From contig NZ_BSEN01000015.1 of NCBI RefSeq assembly GCF_027921845.1, forward strand, positions 816,636 to 880,635: DNA of 64,000 nucleotides, read 5' to 3'. This document shows positions 9,116-17,112 of this stretch, piece by piece. The first letter of the stretch is position 1. Each line of letters starts with the position of its first letter. This DNA is from Leifsonia poae. Lineage in GTDB: Bacteria > Actinomycetota > Actinomycetes > Actinomycetales > Microbacteriaceae. A model generated the notes under the pieces. The model did no database searches. It was not told the DNA's origin and saw nothing but the letters and a program-made list of their open reading frames with translations. A program made the position numbers and the translations under genes.

Positions 9116-10789
9116 TCAGTCGAGCAGTGCCGACTTCAGGGTGTCCAGGCCGACACCGCCGATGTCGAGCGCCTTCTTGTGGAACGCCTTGATGTCGAAG
9201 GCAGCGCCTTCGCGGCGGGCGTACTCGTCGCGCAGCTGCTCCCAGATGCGCTGGCCGATCTTGTACGACGGCGCCTGTCCCGGCCAGCCGAGGTAGCGGT
9301 TCACCTCGAAGCGCACGAACCCGTCGTTCATGTTCACGTTCTCGCCGAGGAACTGGAAGGCGTACTCGCCGGTCCACGGTCCCGATCCGTCCGGCAGGGG
9401 CTTCTCGAGGTGCACGCCGATGTCGAGCACGACGCGGGCCGCGCGCATCCGCTGGCCGTCGAGCATCCCGAGGCGGTCGGCGGGGTCGTCGAGGTAGCCG
9501 AGCTGCTCCATCAGACGCTCCGCGTACAGCGCCCAGCCTTCGGCGTGCCCCGACGTGCCCGCGATGCGCCGCCACGAGTTGAGCTGCGCCTTGTTGTAGG
9601 TCGCCTGGGCGATCTGCAGGTGGTGTCCGGGAACACCCTCGTGATAGACGGTCGTGAGCTCGCGCCAGGTGTCGAACTCGGTGACGCCCTCGGGGACGCT
9701 CCACCACATTCGGCCGGCGCGCGTGAAGTCGTCGCTCGGACCGGTGTAGTAGATCCCGCCCTCCTGGGTCGGGGCGATCATGCACTCCAGCCGGCGGATC
9801 TCGGTGGGGATGTCGAAGTGCGACTTTCCGAGCTCCTCGATGGCACGGTCGCTGGTCTCCTGCATCCAGCGCTGGAGGGCGTCGGTGCCGTGCAGCTTGC
9901 GGCTCGCGTCGCCGTCGAGGAACGCGATGGCCTCGTGCACACTGGCGCCCGGCTTGATCTCGCGGGCGATCGACTCCTGCTCGGCGACCATGCGCGCGAG
10001 CTCTTCGATTCCCCACTCGTACGTCTCGTCGAGATCGACCGTCGCTCCCAGGAAGTCGCGCGAGGCCAGGGAGTACAGCTCTCGGCCCACGGCGTCCTTC
10101 TCCGGAGCGTGCCCCGCGAGCTCGTTCTCGAGGAAGTCCGCCAGTTTCGCGTACGCGGCGGCCGACTCCTGCGCTCCCGCGGCGAGGTCGGAGGCGAGCG
10201 ACGCGGGGAGTTCGCCGTCGCCGGCCTTCGCGTCGCCGGTGAACTCGAAGAAGAAGCCGGTGGAGGCGACCTGCTTCTTCGCCTGGGTCAGCACCTCTCG
10301 CACCTGCCGGATGGCCGGGACGTTTCCGGCGGCGATACCGCTGCGCAGCGTCTCGATGTAGCCGTCCATCGCGGCGGGCAGGTTGTGCAGCCGCTTGGCG
10401 ACGTTCGACCAGTCGTCTTCGGTGTCGGTCGGGACGAGGTCGAAGATGTCGCGGAGCTCCTGCGCCGGCGACGCGATGACGTTCAGGTCGCGCTGGCCGA
10501 AGCCGGCGTCGTGCTTCTCGACCTGCAACTGCAGGTCGCGCGTCAGGTCCATCTTGGTGACGCGGTCGATGTCGTCGACGGGCTCCGCCGCCTCGATCTT
10601 GGTCAGTGCCTTCTTGACCTCGGCCACGGCGCGTTCGGCGCCGGCCGGCGAGTAGTCGGCATACTCGCCCTCACGTCCGGGGCGGCCGAGCCACACGTGG
10701 AACTCGGGGAACAACTCCAGCTGGGTGTCGACCCACTCCTCTGCGATCGTGTCGATCGGAGTGGGCTCTCGCTTCTCTGCGTTCGTCAT
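9116..10789 (-). CDS. DUF885 family predicted zinc metallopeptidase
   Basis: 557 residues, the usual size of DUF885 proteins. The zinc motif HEGVPGHH is at 383-390, and GHAEGW at 414-419 supplies the downstream Glu expected in this gluzincin-like group. There is no signal peptide, so it is probably cytosolic and may act on peptides; the natural substrate is unknown. It begins 56 bases after polA ends on the same strand and may be read through from it. It is followed, 53 bases on, by the DUF4166/SDR pair. Confidence 0.88.
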   Translation of the reverse strand: MTNAEKREPTPIDTIAEEWVDTQLELFPEFHVWLGRPGREGEYADYSPAGAERAVAEVKKALTKIEAAEPVDDIDRVTKMDLTRDLQLQVEKHDAGFGQRDLNVIASPAQELRDIFDLVPTDTEDDWSNVAKRLHNLPAAMDGYIETLRSGIAAGNVPAIRQVREVLTQAKKQVASTGFFFEFTGDAKAGDGELPASLASDLAAGAQESAAAYAKLADFLENELAGHAPEKDAVGRELYSLASRDFLGATVDLDETYEWGIEELARMVAEQESIAREIKPGASVHEAIAFLDGDASRKLHGTDALQRWMQETSDRAIEELGKSHFDIPTEIRRLECMIAPTQEGGIYYTGPSDDFTRAGRMWWSVPEGVTEFDTWRELTTVYHEGVPGHHLQIAQATYNKAQLNSWRRIAGTSGHAEGWALYAERLMEQLGYLDDPADRLGMLDGQRMRAARVVLDIGVHLEKPLPDGSGPWTGEYAFQFLGENVNMNDGFVRFEVNRYLGWPGQAPSYKIGQRIWEQLRDEYARREGAAFDIKAFHKKALDIGGVGLDTLKSALLD

Positions 10790-10845
10790 GCTTCGACCTT
10801 ATTGGCCGAGGGGCCGGCCGTGCCACGTCGAGATGCCCCCGCGTG

Positions 10846-13518
10846 TCAGTGCGCGGCCGCGTCCCAGTTGTCTCCGCGCCCGACCTGCACGTCGAGGGGC
10901 ACGCGCAGGTCGGCCGCGTGCGCCATGCGGTCGCGCACGATGGCCTCCAGGGCGTCCCACTCCCCCGTCGCGACCTCGAAGATCAGTTCGTCGTGCACCT
11001 GCAGGAGCATGCGCGACGAGAGCTTCTGGTCGATCAGGTCGCCGGCGATGCCGAGCATGGCGATCTTCATGATGTCTGCGGCCGAACCCTGGATCGGCGC
11101 GTTGAGCGCGGCGCGCTCGGCGTTGTCGCGCAGCACGCGGTTGGTGCTCGTGAGGTCGGCGAACGGCCGCCGGCGCCCGAAGATCGTCTCGGTGTAGCCG
11201 TCGACACGCGCCTGCTCCACGACGCCGCGCAGATAGTCGCGCACGGAGCCGAAGCGCTCGAAGTAGTCGCTCATCAACTGCTTGGCCTCGGCCGTCTCGA
11301 TGCGCAGCTGCTTGGACAGGCCGAACGGGCTGAGACCGTATGCGAGACCGTACGACATCGCCTTGACCTTGGTGCGCATCGCGGGCGTGACCTCGGCAGG
11401 CGTGACCCCGAAGATGCGCGCACCGACGAAACGGTGCAGGTCTTCGCCGGCGTTGAAGGCCTCGATGAGTCCCGGGTCTTCGGAGAGGTGCGCCATGATG
11501 CGCATCTCGATCTGCGAGTAGTCGGCCGTGAGCAGGGTCTCGAACTCGTCGCCGCGGCGGATGGCCGAGCGGATCTCGCGACCCTCCTCCGTGCGAACGG
11601 GGATGTTCTGCAGGTTGGGGTCGTTGGAGGAGATGCGTCCGGTGCTGGTGCCGGTCTGGTCGTAGGTCGTGTGCACGCGACCGTCGGTCTCGACCGAGCG
11701 CTCGAGCGTCTCGACGATCTGCTTGAGCTTCGTGGCGTCGCGGTGCTGCAGCAGCAGACCCAGGAACGGGTGCGGGTTCTTCTCCTGCAGATCGGCGAGC
11801 GAGGCCGCGTCGGTGGAGAAGCCGGTCTTCGTCGCGCGCGTCTTGGGCATCTGCAGCTCGTCGAAGAGCACCTGCTGCAGCTGCTTGGGCGAGCCCAGGT
11901 TCACCTCGTGGCCGATCTCGGCGTAGGCGCGGGCGGCGTAGTCGTTCGCCTTGTCGGTGAGCTCACCGCGCAGTCGCGCAAGCACCTCGGGATCGATGGT
12001 GACGCCGGTGAGCTCCATCTCGGAGAGCACCGCGACGAGCGGCAACTCGATGTCGTCGAGCACGGCGCGGGTGCCGTCGTCGAGGGCCAGCGCCTGGGCC
12101 TCGGCCACCCGCCGCAGGTACCACGCCTCGGTCGCGGGGCTGACGGTGTCGGTGAGGGCGACAAGCTGATTGGGGTCCGAGACGGGCAGCGTCTCCCCCA
12201 GCACCTCGTAGACCTGTTCGGCGAGCGACTGCGGTGCGCTGCCCGGGCGGACCAGCCACGAGGCGATCCTCGTGTCGAACGCGAGGCCGTCGACGATGAG
12301 CCCGGCACGGCTCAGCGCCTTGAACTGCGGCTTGGCGTGGAAGAAGTACTTGGGCGCGCTCGAGGCGAGCCACTCTTCGAGCGCCTGGTAGTCCATCCGG
12401 CCCGCGGCCCACGGCACGTACACGGTGTCGTCGGCGCCCGCAAGGCCGAAGCCGATGATGCCGGCTGGACCGAGTTCGACCTGCACCCCGATCGCCGCGC
12501 CGTCCGCCGAGTTCTTGGCGAGCCAGTTCGCGAGCTCCTCGTCGACCATCGTGCGGACCGGCGGAATCGTCACGGCACCGGTCTCGATCGCCTCGCTGAA
12601 CCCGCCGGACGCGTCGTAGTGGCCCTCTTCTGCCGCGGTCTTGAGCAGGCGCTCCAGCAGGGTCTTGAACTGCAGCTTGGCGAAGATGTCGCGCACGGCG
12701 ATCTCGTTGAGGGCGCGCCGTTCGAGATCGCCAGGGCGGACCGGCAGCTCGACGTCGGTGAGCAGGCGGTTGAGCCGGCGGTTGCGGAGGGCGTTCTCCT
12801 TCTGGTCGCGCAGGTTCTGCCCGACCACGCCCTTGATCTCGTCGGCGTGCGCGACGATCTCGTCGACCGTGCCGTACTGCTGCACCCATTTGACGGCCGT
12901 CTTCTCGCCCACCTTGTCGATGCCGACGAGGTTGTCGCTGGTCTCGCCGACCAGTGCCGCGATCTCCGGATACTGATACGGCTCGATGCCGTAGCGCTCG
13001 CGCACCGCGGCCGGGTCGTAGACCTTGAGCTCGGAGACGCCGCGCACGTTCGGGTAGAGCAGGGTGACGTCGTCGTTGACGAGCTGGATCGTGTCGCGGT
13101 CACCCGAGACGATGAGCACGCGGTAGCCCTCGGCCGCGCCCTGCGTCGCCAGGGTCGCGAGGATGTCGTCGGCCTCGAAGTCCTCTTTGGTGACCGTCGT
13201 GATGTTCATGGCGTGCAGCGCCTCTTCGAGCAGCGGGATCTGCCCGACGAACTCCGGCGGGGTCTCGCCGCGGGTGCCCTTGTACTCCGGATACTCGCGT
13301 GTGCGGAACGAGTACCGCGAGATGTCGAACGCCACAGCGATGTGCGTCGGCCGCTGCTGCGAGAGCAGGTTGATGAGCATCGCGATGAAGCCGTGGATGG
13401 CGTTGGTGTGCTGCCCGTCACGGTTGACGAAGCTGTCGACCGGCAGAGCGTAGAAGGCCCGGAATGCCAGCGAATGGCCGTCGATGATCAGGAGGGTAGG
13501 CTTTTCGGAGTCTGACAC
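10846..13518 (-). CDS. polA: DNA polymerase I
   Basis: 890 residues with the three Pol I regions: an N-terminal 5'-nuclease (about 1-300, with LLIIDGHSLAFRAFYAL and the metal-binding Asp cluster ILIVSGDRD), a middle exonuclease-like domain (about 315-490), and the polymerase (about 500-890) with motif A DYSQIEMR (about 660), the O-helix KAMSYGLAYG, and motif C QVHDE (about 845). It fills gaps and removes RNA primers and repair tracts. The middle domain lacks the usual DxE metal ligands (GVQVELG stands where a DTET-like motif is expected), so proofreading is probably absent, as in many actinobacterial Pol I enzymes. Divergent to the thioesterase gene. Confidence 0.98.
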   Translation of the reverse strand: MSDSEKPTLLIIDGHSLAFRAFYALPVDSFVNRDGQHTNAIHGFIAMLINLLSQQRPTHIAVAFDISRYSFRTREYPEYKGTRGETPPEFVGQIPLLEEALHAMNITTVTKEDFEADDILATLATQGAAEGYRVLIVSGDRDTIQLVNDDVTLLYPNVRGVSELKVYDPAAVRERYGIEPYQYPEIAALVGETSDNLVGIDKVGEKTAVKWVQQYGTVDEIVAHADEIKGVVGQNLRDQKENALRNRRLNRLLTDVELPVRPGDLERRALNEIAVRDIFAKLQFKTLLERLLKTAAEEGHYDASGGFSEAIETGAVTIPPVRTMVDEELANWLAKNSADGAAIGVQVELGPAGIIGFGLAGADDTVYVPWAAGRMDYQALEEWLASSAPKYFFHAKPQFKALSRAGLIVDGLAFDTRIASWLVRPGSAPQSLAEQVYEVLGETLPVSDPNQLVALTDTVSPATEAWYLRRVAEAQALALDDGTRAVLDDIELPLVAVLSEMELTGVTIDPEVLARLRGELTDKANDYAARAYAEIGHEVNLGSPKQLQQVLFDELQMPKTRATKTGFSTDAASLADLQEKNPHPFLGLLLQHRDATKLKQIVETLERSVETDGRVHTTYDQTGTSTGRISSNDPNLQNIPVRTEEGREIRSAIRRGDEFETLLTADYSQIEMRIMAHLSEDPGLIEAFNAGEDLHRFVGARIFGVTPAEVTPAMRTKVKAMSYGLAYGLSPFGLSKQLRIETAEAKQLMSDYFERFGSVRDYLRGVVEQARVDGYTETIFGRRRPFADLTSTNRVLRDNAERAALNAPIQGSAADIMKIAMLGIAGDLIDQKLSSRMLLQVHDELIFEVATGEWDALEAIVRDRMAHAADLRVPLDVQVGRGDNWDAAAH

Positions 13519-13584
13519 CAGGACAGCCTACAAGGCACCTGTGACAAGAGAATCGCCCTGCCGACGAAGGTGAGAGAGACCCGG

Positions 13585-13989
13585 ATGACCGAGGATGCGC
13601 TGGCATACGTCAACGAGAGAGGGCTCGGCAGACTTGCCGAGAAGATGGGGATCGAGATCCTCGAGTTCACCATCGAACGCGCTGTGGCCCGGATGCCCGT
13701 CGAGGGCAACACGCAGCCGGCGGACCTCCTCCACGGCGGCGCCTACGTGGTGCTCGGCGAGTCCCTCGGGTCGATGTCGGCCAACCTGCACGCCGGCAAG
13801 GACCGCCTCGCCGTCGGCATCGAGATCAACGCGACGCACACCCGCTCGGCCACGAGCGGCTACGTCACCGGCGTCTGCACGCCCATCCACCTCGGCCGCA
13901 CCCTGACCACGCACGAGATCGCCGTCACCGACGAACAGGGGCGCCGCTGCTCGACCATCCGCATCACGAACCTGATCAGGGATCTCTAG
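13585..13989 (+). CDS. Hotdog-fold thioesterase (PaaI/YbgC-like)
   Basis: 134 residues from ATG 13585. An in-frame GTG at 13570 would add five residues, but the GAGAGAG just before 13585 fits a ribosome site better. The hotdog signature is clear: LLHGGAYVVLGESLGS, where the Gly/Glu helix carries the catalytic Glu, followed by GIEINATHTRSA. Proteins of this type hydrolyse acyl-CoA thioesters; MenI-like 1,4-dihydroxy-2-naphthoyl-CoA hydrolases have very similar HGG and NATH phrases, but the substrate cannot be settled here. A strong hairpin follows the gene. Confidence 0.88.
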   Translation: MTEDALAYVNERGLGRLAEKMGIEILEFTIERAVARMPVEGNTQPADLLHGGAYVVLGESLGSMSANLHAGKDRLAVGIEINATHTRSATSGYVTGVCTPIHLGRTLTTHEIAVTDEQGRRCSTIRITNLIRDL

Positions 13990-14015
13990 AGGCACATCCA
14001 GCCCCCAGCAACGCG

Positions 14016-14052
14016 AAAGCGCGGCTCCCGGTGATCCGGGGCCGCGCTTTTA
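14016..14052. terminator. Bidirectional intrinsic terminator
   Basis: The arms aaagcgcggc and gccgcgcttt flank an inner cccgg-TGAT-ccggg stem with one bulged base, followed by TTTTA on the plus strand. The A-rich left flank gives T residues on the minus strand. It sits between the convergent thioesterase and response-regulator genes and can serve both. Confidence 0.9.
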
Positions 14053-14074
14053 CGATGTTCGGAGGCTGCTCTGC

Positions 14075-14680
14075 TTACTTCTTGGCAGCGAGCTGCTCGA
14101 TGATGGCCTGGGCCACGTCGTGCATGGTGAGGCGGCGGTCCATCGACGCCTTCTGGATCCAGCGGAAGGCCTCGGGCTCGCTGAGCCCCATCTTCTCGTT
14201 CAGCAGACCCTTGGCGCGGTCGACCAGCTTGCGGGTCTCGAAGCGCTCGACCATGTCGGACACCTCGGCCTCGAGCGCGATGATCTGCGCGTACCGGGCG
14301 AGGGCGATCTCGATGGCGGGGAGCAGGTCGTTCGGCGTGAACGGCTTGACGACGTAGGCGAGGGCGCCGGCCTCGGTCGCCCGCTCGACGAGCTCCTTCT
14401 GGCTGAAGGCGGTGAGGAGCACGACCGGGGCGATGTGGCCCTTCGACAGGCGCTCCGCCGCCGAGATGCCGTCGAGCTGGGGCATCTTGACGTCCATGAT
14501 GACCAGGTCGGGTCGCAGCTCGGTGGCGAGTGCGACGGCGGTCTCGCCGTCTCCGGCCTCCCCGACGACCTCGAATCCGTTGTCACGGAGGATCTCGACG
14601 ATGTCGAGCCGGATCAGGGATTCGTCTTCCGCGACGACGACGCGTCGCGGGGTGGTTGAGGTAGCTTCCTGGTCAGTCAC
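14075..14680 (-). CDS. ANTAR-domain response regulator (PdtaR-like)
   Basis: 201 residues from GTG 14680. The open frame continues upstream but would run antisense through tRNA-Leu, so the longer form is rejected. The receiver domain (about 12-125) has the phospho-acceptor D63 (IMDVKM), T90 and K112. The ANTAR RNA-binding domain (about 140-200) has the conserved RAKGLLNEKMGLSEPEA pattern. ANTAR regulators bind paired hairpins in nascent RNA and prevent termination. The mycobacterial homologue PdtaR works with the histidine kinase PdtaS, but no kinase gene is nearby. I see no clear Shine-Dalgarno in front of the GTG. Confidence 0.93.
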   Translation of the reverse strand: MTDQEATSTTPRRVVVAEDESLIRLDIVEILRDNGFEVVGEAGDGETAVALATELRPDLVIMDVKMPQLDGISAAERLSKGHIAPVVLLTAFSQKELVERATEAGALAYVVKPFTPNDLLPAIEIALARYAQIIALEAEVSDMVERFETRKLVDRAKGLLNEKMGLSEPEAFRWIQKASMDRRLTMHDVAQAIIEQLAAKK

Positions 14681-14718
14681 GGGTAAAAGCCTACGGTATT
14701 CTGTCGATGTTGTTGTGC

Positions 14719-14801
14719 GCCGGTGTGGCGGAATGGCAGACGCGGAGCACTCAAAATGCTTTGTCCGAAAGGGCGTGTGGGTTCGAGTCCCACCACCGGC
14801 A
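14719..14801 (+). tRNA. tRNA-Leu (anticodon CAA)
   Basis: The seven-base acceptor arms GCCGGTG (14719-14725) and CACCGGC (14794-14800) pair fully, with A14801 as discriminator. The anticodon stem gagca/tgctt closes a seven-base loop with CAA at 14752-14754, which reads UUG codons. A long variable arm (gtcc-gaaa-gggc) marks a class II tRNA, and the T arm is GTGGG-TTCGAGT-CCCAC. The CCA end is not encoded. Confidence 0.97.
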
Positions 14802-14869
14802 CCGACGCTCATTGCACATCTGTGCAGAGTGATCGGAGGCCAACGACACCGGCGCGGTGACCGTCTCGC

Positions 14870-15178
14870 CTACGCGATGGTCCCCTTGCGCGGATCGCCG
14901 AACGGCACGTTCTCGGTCACCAGCACCTCGGGCTGCCCGTCGAGATGTCCCGCGTTCAGACGGTTGAGCTCCGCGATGGCCGCGCCGGCGGAGTGCGCCT
15001 GCAGGTCGGCCAGCTCGGTCCAGCGCTCGACGACCACCACCCGCGTGCCGTCGGTGTGGACCGCGTAGAGCTCGCATCCCCGCTCGGCGTGCACCAGCGG
15101 AGCGGCCACCTCGAAGGCGTCGAGGACGTTCTGCGTGTGACCGTCGAGCGGGGTGAGAACGGCGACGACGACAGGCAT
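14870..15178 (-). CDS. Small antibiotic-biosynthesis-monooxygenase (ABM/YgiN-like) protein
   Basis: 102 residues with the ferredoxin-like ABM pattern: VVVAVLTPLDGH, a central helix with CELYAVHTDGTRVVVVERW, then LQAHSAGAAI. Small stand-alone ABM proteins act as quinol or haem-modifying monooxygenases or as dimeric stress proteins; the substrate here is not evident. AAGGAG lies seven bases before the ATG. It is convergent with the tRNA gene and transcribed alone. Confidence is good for the fold, low for the reaction. Confidence 0.8.
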   Translation of the reverse strand: MPVVVAVLTPLDGHTQNVLDAFEVAAPLVHAERGCELYAVHTDGTRVVVVERWTELADLQAHSAGAAIAELNRLNAGHLDGQPEVLVTENVPFGDPRKGTIA

Positions 15179-15370
15179 GGGCTTCTCCTTCTGATGCTTG
15201 GTTGGGCCGGATCAGTGCTGCCGCAGCGATGAACTGCGGGAGCGGCGCCTCCAGCCTGGCGCGACGGACGCGGTGGGTCAACACGGCTGGCGCGACGCCC
15301 GGGCGCGCGACTAAAGTGCACGGAGGCCCCCGTTCGGGGGTGTTCGGTGCTGAACGGAAACGGTGACTCC

Positions 15371-17056
15371 ATGACCACTCGATTCGACTCCCCCGCCCCG
15401 CGGACGCCCATCCGGCGCACGCTCGGAGCGACCGCCGCCACCGTGGCGCTTGCCCTGGGGCTGACCCTCGTCGGAGCATCCGGCGCCCAGGCCTGGGATC
15501 CGGGCCCCGGCAGCGGCCACGGCGGCGGCCATTCGCAGACGCTCGCACCGCGCACGCAGTTCACGATGGCTCCCGACGGCTCCAGCGGCGCGACGGTCGG
15601 CGGTGAGGGCATCCCGAACATCGACTCGGACAAGAAGACCATCGCCACCTACTACGGCGACCCCGGAACCGGCATCGCGAACAAGACCGCGTCGCCGTAC
15701 ATCACGGAGATGGCCTCGATCGTCTCCCGCGAGGCCGCGAAGCTGAGTTCGCTGTACCGTGACGCCAAGCGTCACGGCGAGAAGCCGGCCATCGTCTTCG
15801 ACGCCGACGACACCACGCTGTGGACGTACGACATGGAAGTCGGCGACATGCACTTCAACTTCAGTCCGGCCGAGCAGGACGTCTGGGTGCAGGACCAGAG
15901 GTTCCCCGCGACCCCGAGCATGGTCGCCTTCGTGAACAAGGCCGCCGCCATGGGCTTCGCTGTCTTCGGGCTCACCGGACGCAACGACGACCAGAAGGCG
16001 GCAACGCTGGGCAACCTCAGCAAGGTCGGCTACACGCCGTTCAACACGCAGAACTTCTTCACGAAGTGGACCGGCGTCGGCGCCTCCCAGCAGCCGTCGT
16101 ACATCACCTGCGTCACCGCCAAGTGCACGACGGTCGAGTACAAGGCGCTCACCCGTAAGCACATCGAGAGCCTCGGCTACGACATCGCGCTGAACGTCGG
16201 CGACCAGTGGTCCGACCTGCAGGGCGGTTACGCCGACCGCGCACTCAAACTGCCGAACCCGACCTACTACCTGCCGTCGGCGAACCTGCCCGGCGTCTCG
16301 CAGCCGTGGCTGGCACCCCGCACGCACTTCACGATGGCGGCCGACGGCTCCAGCGGTGCGAAGGTCGGTGGCGAGGGCATCCCGAACATCGACTCGGTGA
16401 AGTCGACGATCTACACGTACTACGGCGACCCGGGCACGGGCATCGCGAACAAGACCGACTCTCCGTACATCCGTGAGATGCGGTCCCTCGTCCAGCGTCA
16501 GCTTCCGGCCGTCGCCGCGGCGTGCTTCGTGGGCAAGAAGCTGCACAAGAACCCGGCCATCGTGCTGGATGCCGACGACACCACCCTGTGGACGTACGAC
16601 ATGGAGGTGGCCGACATGCACTTCAACTTCAACCCCGCCGAGCAGGACGTCTGGGTGCAGGACCAGCGCTTCCCCGCCACGCCCTCGATGGTGACCCTCG
16701 CCTCGGTCGCCCAGAAGTCCGGATGCACGATCGTCGGGCTGACCGGCCGCAACGACGACCAGAAGGCAGCCACACTGGGCAACCTCGCCAAGGTCGGCTA
16801 TACGGGCTTCACCGCCGCGAACTACTACACCAAGTGGACGGGCGTCGGCACGTCGCAGCAGCCGTCGTACATCACCTGCGCGACCGCGAAGTGCACCACG
16901 ATCGAGTACAAGTCGCAGACCAGGGCGCACGTCGAGTCGGCGTCCGGCGGACGCTACGACATCGTGGCGAACTTCGGCGACCAGTTCAGCGACCTGATCG
17001 GCGGCCACGCCGACCGCACCATCAAGCTGCCGAACCCGACGTACTACCTTCCCTGA
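15371..17056 (+). CDS. Secreted HAD-family acid phosphatase, two tandem catalytic domains
   Basis: 561 residues from ATG 15371; an in-frame GTG at 15347 would add eight. A signal peptide is clear: two basic residues before a hydrophobic core and an AQA cleavage site (about 37-41). The body is two copies of one HAD phosphatase domain (about 58-302 and 314-561). Each carries DADDTTLW with nucleophile and acid Asp (D144/D146 and D400/D402), GLTGRND as motif II, and NxGDQ(W/F)SDL as the metal-binding motif IV. This resembles secreted class B / plant-type acid phosphatases (Pfam acid phosphatase B group). Both copies keep all key residues, so both may be active. It probably frees phosphate from organic phosphomonoesters outside the membrane. 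Convergent with pnkp. Confidence 0.88.
   Translation: MTTRFDSPAPRTPIRRTLGATAATVALALGLTLVGASGAQAWDPGPGSGHGGGHSQTLAPRTQFTMAPDGSSGATVGGEGIPNIDSDKKTIATYYGDPGTGIANKTASPYITEMASIVSREAAKLSSLYRDAKRHGEKPAIVFDADDTTLWTYDMEVGDMHFNFSPAEQDVWVQDQRFPATPSMVAFVNKAAAMGFAVFGLTGRNDDQKAATLGNLSKVGYTPFNTQNFFTKWTGVGASQQPSYITCVTAKCTTVEYKALTRKHIESLGYDIALNVGDQWSDLQGGYADRALKLPNPTYYLPSANLPGVSQPWLAPRTHFTMAADGSSGAKVGGEGIPNIDSVKSTIYTYYGDPGTGIANKTDSPYIREMRSLVQRQLPAVAAACFVGKKLHKNPAIVLDADDTTLWTYDMEVADMHFNFNPAEQDVWVQDQRFPATPSMVTLASVAQKSGCTIVGLTGRNDDQKAATLGNLAKVGYTGFTAANYYTKWTGVGTSQQPSYITCATAKCTTIEYKSQTRAHVESASGGRYDIVANFGDQFSDLIGGHADRTIKLPNPTYYLP
15542..17053 (+). repeat. Internal tandem duplication of about 0.75 kb
   Basis: Copy 1 (15542-16276) and copy 2 (16310-17053) encode parallel domains, each opening with LAPRT(Q/H)FTMA and ending with LPNPTYYLP. 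Long phrases are identical at protein level, for example the stretch from DADDTTLW through AEQDVWVQDQRFPATPSMV apart from single changes. The main divergence is the helix around 15715-15790 against 16483-16550. Confidence 0.92.
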
Positions 17057-17066
17057 CCGGATCGGG

Positions 17067-17093
17067 AGGCCCGCGGCGCGCCGCTGCGGGTCT
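17067..17093. terminator. Hairpin between convergent phosphatase and pnkp
   Basis: A 12-bp stem with a three-base loop, including two G-T pairs, lies 11 bases after the phosphatase stop and 20 bases after the pnkp stop on the other strand. There is no T tract on either side, so its efficiency is uncertain. Confidence 0.5.
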
Positions 17094-17112
17094 CTCACCC
17101 GGCCCCGCTCGA

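Noticed and set aside
10843-13515. 890-codon plus-strand open frame
   Set aside because: Antisense shadow of polA with no recognisable domain.
14681-14812. Upstream extension of the response-regulator frame
   Set aside because: It would translate the antisense of tRNA-Leu; the receiver domain begins directly after GTG 14680.
14813-14826. Palindrome TGCACATCTGTGCA after tRNA-Leu
   Set aside because: A six-base stem with a two-base loop and no T tract is too weak to call as a terminator.
15327-15340. ccccc-gttc-ggggg hairpin before the acid phosphatase
   Set aside because: A five-bp stem in the 5' leader without a T tract or known regulatory motif; expected by chance at this GC content.
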